DNA from: CAZTTH01 sp964615975
GTDB lineage: Bacteria > Verrucomicrobiota > Lentisphaeria > JABSQK01 > JAJFLO01
DNA: 10,617 nucleotides
Assembly: GCA_964615975.1 (NCBI GenBank)
Contig: CAZTTH010000080.1
Coordinates: 1-10,617 of the forward strand
Direction of reading: 5' to 3'
The translations under genes were made by a program, and so were the position numbers. The notes under the pieces are model-generated. The model did no database searches. It was given only the letters and a program-made list of their open reading frames with translations, and had not been told where the DNA came from. This document shows, piece by piece, positions 9,001-10,617 of this stretch (positions are counted from its first letter, which is position 1; the number at the start of each line of letters is the position of its first letter).

Positions 9001-10115
9001 TGATGCTCATAAGCCGCCAGCAGCACCGTGCGCAGTTCCATCAGATATTCCATGAAGGTCATCCTCCCCGAGATCCGGCTGCGTATCGCCAGGGTGTTGA
9101 TGAAACAACCGATCAGCTTCTCCATTTCCGGCCTGGTTCGGCCGGCAACCGGTATCCCAATCACCAAATCCTCCTGGTCATTATGGCGATAGAGCAACAC
9201 TTTGAATGCCGCCAATAAGATCATAAACAGCGTCACCTCCCATTCCCGACTCCGCTCCCTGAGTTGACGACACAAGTCCGCGTTCAGATATATACGCTCG
9301 GAAGCACATGATCGGGTTGATGTTTCCGGACGCGGGAAATCCGGCGGCAGTTCGGTAAGCGCCGGCGCTTCCCACAGTTGCCGGCGCCAATAATCCAGGT
9401 GGCGGCCCGCCGCAGCAGACGCCATGAACTCGCGCTGGCTGCAGGCATAATCTCCATATTGGAGTAATAACGCCGGCAAGGGAGAAGACAATCCTTGCGC
9501 AAAGGCATTGTAGAGGGTGACGAATTCATTCAGAAAGATCGCGCTCGACCACCCATCGAAGACAATGTGATGCATGAGGATATAAAGGACCAGGTCGTTG
9601 TCATTCATCCGGATCAGATATGGTTTGATTGAGGGTGCGGCAGCAAGATCCAATTTAGTTTGCCTCAGAAGACGCAGGGTTGCGGTGAGTTTCTCACCAC
9701 GCACAGACTCGGCTTCCGCGGTCAGATCAAGGGTTTCGAAGGTGGGTTTGAACTCCGGCAATATCCTGAGCTCAGGAATGCCATTAATCAGCGGATAATA
9801 TGAACGCAGGACTTCATGACGGCAGATAATTTCATGAATCGCGTATTGCAGAAGGTCCAGATTACAGTGTCCCTGAAGCCGGATAATCAAGGGCCGGTTA
9901 TAGGTTGCCAGGTCATCACCAATCTGGTGTAATACCCACATCTGTTCCTGGGCATGGGAAAGCGGGTACAGGGCCGTATCCGGGGGCGATATATGGTTTG
10001 TCGGATGCGCGGCGCCATCCTGAATCTGGCGGAGTTTGGCTTCGAGAACCGCGCGCTGTTGCGGAGAATACCGCGATAAACTTGATTGAATATCTGAATT
10101 GATTAGTGAATGCAT
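1..10115 (-). CDS. Non-ribosomal peptide synthetase, C-A-T-C-A-T-C-A-T-C..., 3' end outside window
   Basis: A multimodular NRPS: each module selects an amino acid (A, as aminoacyl-AMP), tethers it to a phosphopantetheine arm (T) and joins it to the growing peptide (C). The frame is open for 3371 codons from ATG 10115 to the left edge. The residue phase at both ends agrees, so there is no net frameshift. Seen in order: C1 (about 47-475), A1 (500-1035), T1 (1055-1120), C2 (1149-1572), A2 (1604-2173), T2 (2190-2257), C3 (2280-2722), A3 (2738-3243), T3 (3262-3330), then a C4 start (3357 on). The start is the first ATG after an in-frame TAA about 120 bp upstream. It precedes a typical N-terminal helix (SPQQRAVLEAKL) and then C1. 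No strong Shine-Dalgarno is seen; GGAAGA lies about 20 nt upstream. It is cytoplasmic, with no signal peptide or membrane segment. A1 and A2 contain repeat-derived insertions. The NRPS assignment is certain; the product is unknown. Confidence 0.97.
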   Translation of the reverse strand, partial: MHSLINSDIQSSLSRYSPQQRAVLEAKLRQIQDGAAHPTNHISPPDTALYPLSHAQEQMWVLHQIGDDLATYNRPLIIRLQGHCNLDLLQYAIHEIICRHEVLRSYYPLINGIPELRILPEFKPTFETLDLTAEAESVRGEKLTATLRLLRQTKLDLAAAPSIKPYLIRMNDNDLVLYILMHHIVFDGWSSAIFLNEFVTLYNAFAQGLSSPLPALLLQYGDYACSQREFMASAAAGRHLDYWRRQLWEAPALTELPPDFPRPETSTRSCASERIYLNADLCRQLRERSREWEVTLFMILLAAFKVLLYRHNDQEDLVIGIPVAGRTRPEMEKLIGCFINTLAIRSRISGRMTFMEYLMELRTVLLAAYEHQELPFVKVVEALNPQRDTTRAPFYQIMVNMMNPEIDLPLLPGLKIIPLEGDAMESLFDLTLYIRPQTEAIQIILAYNPDMYQTQRITDFINQYKMLLSHIVVNPGYPLHAYSLITPDMAQLLPNPHHPLNDIWEGDPIQYFQSHAKRNPNRLAIIDSTASWSYTALDQLSTRVAEYLNGANIKKGEIVAIYAHRGGSLAVALLGIMKAGAVYLILDPEFPVNRLRDYLEQSNPRAWIHLASAGEPAAELVEWSHAAAMQCHIRVSSHQVECHNVPLLPIRDIRVQADDLAYVIFTSGSSGKPKGIRGTYKPLAHFLRWYARTFSFTESDRFSLLSGLSHDPVFREIFTPLMLGATLCIPDTNIIRSGRLVRWINEQGVTVIQLTPSLLQLINLELTHHAGMSLDVRHVFSFGERLSADAVRKVHAANPGISCVNCYGTTETPQIMGYYPIPQDIPQRIPVGQGIDDVQILILNRAGILTGMGESGEIHLRTPYLAAGYLGDEEQTKERFIINPFTRREGDRLFRSGDWGYYDSDGNVHWTQRTDRQIKMRGFRIELTEIEECLMRHPEVAQAVVMVREDQPEDKHLVAYVVIRGESQIANVKYQIKDERMERDDRMGRKSKSKINTHSVLRVFLTQYLPEHMIPATIIEMESLPLTTNGKIDYNALPPPELLNQFESQPRTPLQTPWEEFIAGIWSEVLKIDAIDRNDDFFVLGGHSLIATRIIARLSQVIGLDIPLQLLFEYPIMCDFTAQVVSMFQEKTDQVQEIPALPSTTESSPDLSFAQEQMWLIDQINPGSNAYNINCGYDVNGDLSIPGLNGSWLALSLRQGSMRTVFRVKESRPVQVMTTPSPEHQAMVDLSGLEAEVRDQVLKRMTIEGMQREFDLSQGPPARLILLRLSGERHHLIITLHHIIADGWSLEVMNRELRRLYEAEVSGLPARLPDLPIQYVDYSLWQRQWLRGRVLEQLKTYWKQQLGGDLSASEIPTDFPRPPQPSFRGARLEFILPAPLTIKLKQLSRATGCTLYMTMMAAFQTLLHRYTGQDLITVGTPVGNRPRSELEELIGFFVNTLPVRLDFSGNPGFDRLLEQTRLVTLSAYAHQHLHFDKIVELLNPPRNLSRNPLVQIMFAFQNNPTELLELTGTRITCLPQNDGLVRFDIEVSAWESAGELCGSLNYSIDLYRRERMERMLAHYQQLLEAITDDPTQLVGGLPLSTTATQTPGTWIIPSPVIANPEPSSLHKLIEAQARRTPDAVAVLYEDQQLTYAELNACANQLARHLQSIGVIPEMAVGIMMSRGIEMIVSVLAIIKAGGVYVPLDPEWPTERQFYVIQDARLSVLMLTSDIVPEVNFSLSAGNTLNVGGSRELPFKIKTIVVDQDREIIENYPRNHLPVNHTERDGLIYIIYTSGSTGKPKGVEITHGNLLNVLKSLSEHPGMAIEDRCLALTTLSFDIAGVELYLPLLHGACMVMVNHESARDSMTLKAILAQERITMIQATPATWQMLLEHDWQPGLIHKILCGGEALDSRLARDLLTKSRYFWNLYGPTETTIWSTMAKIENEREIFIGRPILNTQTYVVDANLNPTELRGIGELLIGGKGVARGYRGQPEATAEKFIPDFFGGKTGERIYRTGDMARFHKDGNIEFIHRKDNQVKLHGFRIELGEIELVLTSHPLIKQAIVILREDQPGDKRLVAYVVGKGNDECGMMNAEWDEKMKDGNGNKDGRKKEDGKSQIPNSKSQIIGENGRTDGEIVNGNLDPTTFNLHLTDLLRAYLKLKLPEYMIPNAIVVLNALPLTTSGKVDRIKLSLPDYRPINSSHPGDLPNRQIETQLARIWCEVLDLNQVGIHMDFFSLGGNSLLAIKLITRIRRTFAVNISIRYILEHPTIAALTRKIESSSLPIESAPIISESTSAHVELLPLSFVEEQFWLLNQIKSDLSIYHVSQLHRLSGKLDVTALRAALTILVQRHETLHTAYRVVDGEPQRTVMSAVVVDFMMIEYPSSPNDNKDSFPEDFIREARRQPFDLDRGQLARFRLFKAGEDEYFFFLTLHHIIADGWSLEIIKRELAALYNVLAVNRSIKLPGLPIQYSEFASWQRKQLIGQAYDEHLNFWRHQLAGAPETTELPPEFTRPLIPSYRGARVDDRISAAVMVGLRHHARQSEVTDFMILLTAFKVLLYRLTGQNDLVVGTPIVDRTHPGTEQLVGCFLNTLALRSHISGDMSFDEYLQEVRQMLISTYQHKLLPFKDLVKELQISRDGSRSPVFQIFINMFNLEEQPLRLDGMSTEIIEMEDNLSQFDMTLYLKPSGNELKLTLAYNVDLYTDRRMKEFLQQYVTLITQAVKNPHEKIRRLSLTTHNAAKILPDPRVEISPAKIPSIITLMTANSHRFAGLTAVCQGGQQWTYQDFLHHGEILAHQLRDAGITRGDRVAIHGPRSFGLMAGIYAVWRAGGVILLIAPDLPAERKMIMIAAGGVRLLLDCGNFNPQADYDLRIIALDGDSGQISPLPEAGIHPPPQALPEITGDDPAYIFFTSGTSGNPKGILGCHKGLSHFLIWQQSTFAIGPGDRIAQLTSLSFDVVLRDMFTPLLGGATVCLPELAHANRDMEVLPWLNEQKITILHTVPTLARYWLRQAQHESRVPSLRWVFFAGEPLTDELAREWQYRISDVCEVVNLYGPTETTLAKCYFHVPRENTAPGIQPVGRSLPQTQILILNEARQLCGIGEPGEIVIRTPYRSLGYINAPEENTRRFAPNPFRDDREDLLYFTGDIGHFRIDGEIAIRGRLDDQIKIHGVRIEPEEVNGNLVRHPAVQSSFVCGRNTERGDHELIAYIVPRRGHTPTEFEIRDYLRQRLPDVMVPARMMFLDHLPLTANGKIDRKLLPPPSSDNDKKDLLEKNELPATPIEEMLAAIWCNLLQLQWVGVHANFFGLGGHSLMATRVIARITEALSVTLPLHCIFEYPTIATLAREIQSRLTEFSETSIPLIPKSHRTGALPLSFAEERLWLIAQ
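126..332 (-). other. Carrier (thiolation) domain T3
   Basis: Peptidyl carrier domain of module 3. Seen: TPIEEMLAAIWCNLLQL, then NFFGLGGHSLMATRV with the attachment serine at residue 3297 (codon 227-225), and the closing IFEYPTIATLAREI. Confidence 0.94.
387..1904 (-). other. Adenylation domain A3, FDVVLRDMF type, no repeat insertion
   Basis: Activates the module 3 residue. Seen: ATP loop YIFFTSGTSGNPKG starting at residue 2893, SFDVVLRDMFTPL with pocket Asp D2942, NLYGPTETTLAK, YFTGDIGHF, DQIKIHGVRIEPEEV and K3238 in TANGKIDRK. The pocket read by eye is D-V-R-H-F-A-L-L-A, which I cannot match to a substrate. Like A1 it has Arg at the 239-equivalent and a GxxxLSHFLxWQ-type segment after the ATP loop. 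The A2 motif is unusual (AGGVILLIAPDLPAER). The A8-A9 loop has normal length, making it a good internal control for the insertions in A1 and A2. Confidence 0.93.
1950..3278 (-). other. Condensation domain C3 (module 3)
   Basis: Condenses the T2-bound chain with the module 3 residue. Seen: LPLSFVEEQFWLLNQI, intact QRHETLHTAY, catalytic HHIIADG at residues 2417-2423, YSEFASWQRKQL, VGCFLNTLALRS and HKLLPFKDLVKEL. No epimerization domain precedes it, so an L-configured donor is expected by default. I did not assign LCL, DCL or dual type from motifs alone. It is close in wording to C1 (FMILLxAFKVLLYR and GCFxNTLAxRS). Confidence 0.93.
3345..3548 (-). other. Carrier (thiolation) domain T2
   Basis: Peptidyl carrier domain of module 2. 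Seen: RQIETQLARIWCEVL, then MDFFSLGGNSLLAIKL with the attachment serine at residue 2225 (codon 3443-3441), and the end ILEHPTIAALT. It has GGNSL where T1 and T3 have GGHSL. Confidence 0.94.
3790..3817. repeat. Four tandem heptamers (ATTTGGG) in A2
   Basis: Plus-strand units ATTTGGG, ATTTGGA, ATTTGGG, ATTTGGG occupy exactly 28 bp; on the coding strand CCCAAAT, CCCAAAT, TCCAAAT, CCCAAAT. They encode most of SQIPNSKSQI. Homologous to the degenerate set at 7189-7216. Confidence 0.92.
3881..3908. repeat. 14-bp tandem direct repeat, two copies
   Basis: Plus-strand unit attccgcattcatc at 3881-3894 and again at 3895-3908, identical, followed by a decayed continuation (atttcc). On the coding strand the unit is GATGAATGCGGAAT. 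As 14 is not a multiple of three, the two copies are read in different frames (NDECG then MMNAEW). Confidence 0.93.
5400..6671 (-). other. Condensation domain C2 (module 2), altered RHExLR motif
   Basis: Condenses the T1-bound chain with the module 2 amino acid. Seen: SFAQEQMWLIDQI, catalytic HHIIADG at residues 1281-1287, YVDYSLWQRQWL, IGFFVNTLPVRL and HQHLHFDKIVELLNPPRN, so the active-site motif is intact. The segment that normally reads RHExLRTxF is RQGSMRTVF here, although C1 and C3 keep RHE. The domain length around this point is normal. It belongs to a different C-domain flavour (GFFVNTLPVR) from C1 and C3. Confidence 0.92.
6756..6953 (-). other. Carrier (thiolation) domain T1
   Basis: Peptidyl carrier domain of module 1. 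Seen: helix I TPWEEFIAGIWSEVL, then DDFFVLGGHSLIATR with the phosphopantetheine attachment serine at residue 1088 (codon 6854-6852), and a closing LFEYPIMCDFT helix. GGHSL is the common form of the motif. A linker of about 30 residues joins it to C2. Confidence 0.94.
7136..7223 (-). repeat. Repeat-derived insertion in the A8-A9 loop of A1, read in frame
   Basis: Between AYVV (ending at residue 962) and LRVFLTQYLPEHMIP lie about 26-30 extra residues. In coding order the DNA has four degenerate heptamers (7216-7189) encoding SQIANVKYQI, then a purine-rich stretch encoding KDERMERDDRMGRKSKSK. The block order is the reverse of A2, where the purine block precedes the heptamers. The shared words GACGAAA, AATG and AAAGA support a common origin with the A2 element. 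Confidence 0.8.
7189..7216. repeat. Four degenerate heptamers (ATTTGNN) in A1
   Basis: Plus-strand units ATTTGGT, ATTTGAC, ATTCGCG, ATTTGAG span 28 bp, the same total length and unit count as 3790-3817. The coding-strand consensus is NNCAAAT. They are read in the same phase as in A2, giving SQIxNxKxQI in both. Three of four units keep the CAAAT core and one has diverged to CGCGAAT. Confidence 0.8.
8691..9977 (-). other. Condensation domain C1 (module 1)
   Basis: Forms the peptide bond between an upstream donor and the residue loaded on T1. Seen: the opening motif YPLSHAQEQMW, an intact RHEVLRS motif, and the catalytic HHxxxDG as HHIVFDG at residues 182-188 (second His is the catalytic base in the family). 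Later motifs are YGDYACSQ, IGCFINTLAIRS and HQELPFVKVVEAL. A C domain at the N terminus of the protein means the enzyme takes an acyl or peptidyl group from another protein, or is a starter C domain that takes a fatty acyl group. The motifs visible do not decide between these. It resembles C3 more than C2 (GCFxNTLAxRS shared). Confidence 0.93.
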
Positions 10116-10281
10116 TACTATGGTTTCATCATGGTCTTCCCGGGTATCCAGATGAGAAGTCCGTCTGTCACAACCGGGCGATTGAAAATTGGGATATCTC
10201 CATACAGGTGTAAAGGCACGGGGACACTGAATCGTTGTTTATTTGATAATCGAGAATTGGCGATAAATCAGATAAGCTAAT
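10116..10281. other. Intergenic gap between thioesterase gene and NRPS gene
   Basis: 166 bp between the TE stop and the NRPS ATG, both genes on the minus strand. I see no convincing promoter and no hairpin followed by a T run. Minor structures are a 14-bp near-palindrome at 10270-10283 that overlaps the TE stop (AGATTAGCTTATCT on the coding strand, with internal mismatches) and a 20-bp segment at 10208-10227 with GTGT...ACAC ends. There is no good Shine-Dalgarno just before the ATG. Co-transcription of the two genes is plausible but not shown. Confidence 0.7.
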
Positions 10282-10617
10282 CTATGAGAGGATAGGATTA
10301 CAATCTAAACAGCCTTGGAGTTTTTCCGCCAGCAGCCGAACCCCAGGTTCCTGCACGATACTGAGATGATTACCGGGAATGGTGATAACTTCAACGCCGC
10401 CCCGCGCCAGCTTACCCCACCCCAGATCCGGCTCCAGACCGTGAAACAATAGGCGGGTTTGAGCTCGAAACAAAGTGACTTTTCCGGTATAGGGGCGCGG
10501 TTGATAATTGTCAGGGAGCTGCCAGTTTTTCCTGATTAACGATATCATATCTGGAGGTATTGTGCTTAAATCAAGGGCGTCATCAACATCATGACGAATT
10601 CCTCGATCAATCCCATT
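10282..10617 (-). CDS. C-terminal part of a thioesterase (domain or protein), 5' end outside window
   Basis: The last 111 residues of an alpha/beta-hydrolase thioesterase that releases a finished peptide or polyketide from its carrier by hydrolysis or cyclisation. Seen: YQPRPYTGKVTLFRAQTR, then HGLEPDLGWGKLARGG, then VITIPGNHLSIVQEP with the catalytic His at codon 10368-10366, and a final helix VRLLAEKLQGCL before TAG. This wording (DLGWGxLAxGGVEVxxxPGNH) is that of terminal TE domains of NRPS and PKS enzymes. The Ser and Asp of the triad lie upstream and are not visible. The frame is open to the right edge, so the ATG at 10548 is internal and not the true start. It may be the end of a large NRPS or PKS, or a separate TE. 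Confidence 0.9.
   Translation of the reverse strand, partial: NGIDRGIRHDVDDALDLSTIPPDMISLIRKNWQLPDNYQPRPYTGKVTLFRAQTRLLFHGLEPDLGWGKLARGGVEVITIPGNHLSIVQEPGVRLLAEKLQGCLDCNPILS

Noticed and set aside
9181..9529. Two overlapping minus-strand frames of 69 and 81 codons
   Set aside because: Out-of-phase readings of the C1 domain; no family motifs or convincing start signals.
10113..10140. Ribosome binding site for the NRPS ATG
   Set aside because: The only purine-rich word, GGAAGA, is about 20 nt from the ATG, too far for a standard site, so it is not called as a feature.
10270..10283. Near-palindrome at the end of the TE gene as a terminator or operator
   Set aside because: Only 14 bp with internal mismatches and AT-rich, with no following T run; too weak to call.

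Overview
The window is almost entirely one strand of a non-ribosomal peptide synthetase (NRPS) locus, read right to left on the minus strand. A single reading frame stays open from an ATG at 10115 to the left edge (3371 codons in view, no stop reached). It encodes three complete condensation-adenylation-carrier modules (C-A-T, C-A-T, C-A-T) and the first residues of a fourth C domain, so the enzyme continues beyond the window. Upstream of it, and in the same direction, lies the 3' end of another gene (10282-10617). This is the C-terminal part of a thioesterase (TE) of the type that releases peptide or polyketide chains. The two genes are separated by 166 bp.

Layout in gene order (right to left): TE tail 10617-10282; gap 10281-10116; C1 9977-8691; A1 8618-7011; T1 6953-6756; C2 6671-5400; A2 5306-3597; T2 3548-3345; C3 3278-1950; A3 1904-387; T3 332-126; start of C4 47-1. 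All three complete C domains have HHxxxDG, all three A domains have the ATP-loop motif and the A10 lysine, and all three T domains have the phosphopantetheine serine. No epimerase, methyltransferase, reductase or terminal TE domain lies inside the visible NRPS. The A2 pocket reads like a glycine pocket. A1 and A3 have Arg at the 239-equivalent position and are not assigned. The product segment is therefore X-Gly(probable)-Y, extended further by the unseen fourth module.

The most unusual feature is that A1 and A2 carry in-frame insertions of simple-repeat DNA at the same loop, between core motifs A8 and A9. Each insertion contains four 7-bp units of consensus NNCAAAT (coding strand) and a purine-rich stretch; A2 also has a 14-bp tandem duplication. 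The heptamers are near-perfect in A2 and degenerate in A1, yet are read in the same phase (SQIxNxKxQI). A3 has no insertion. The repeats resemble low-complexity sequence that I know mainly from intergenic regions. The unit lengths (7 and 14) are not multiples of three, so a change in copy number would frameshift the synthetase.

The organism cannot be named from this window. A multimodular NRPS with moderate base composition and repeat-littered linkers fits a secondary-metabolite-producing environmental bacterium. No housekeeping gene, RNA gene, CRISPR array or intact mobile element is visible to narrow this down. The plus-strand open frames are antisense shadows of the NRPS.
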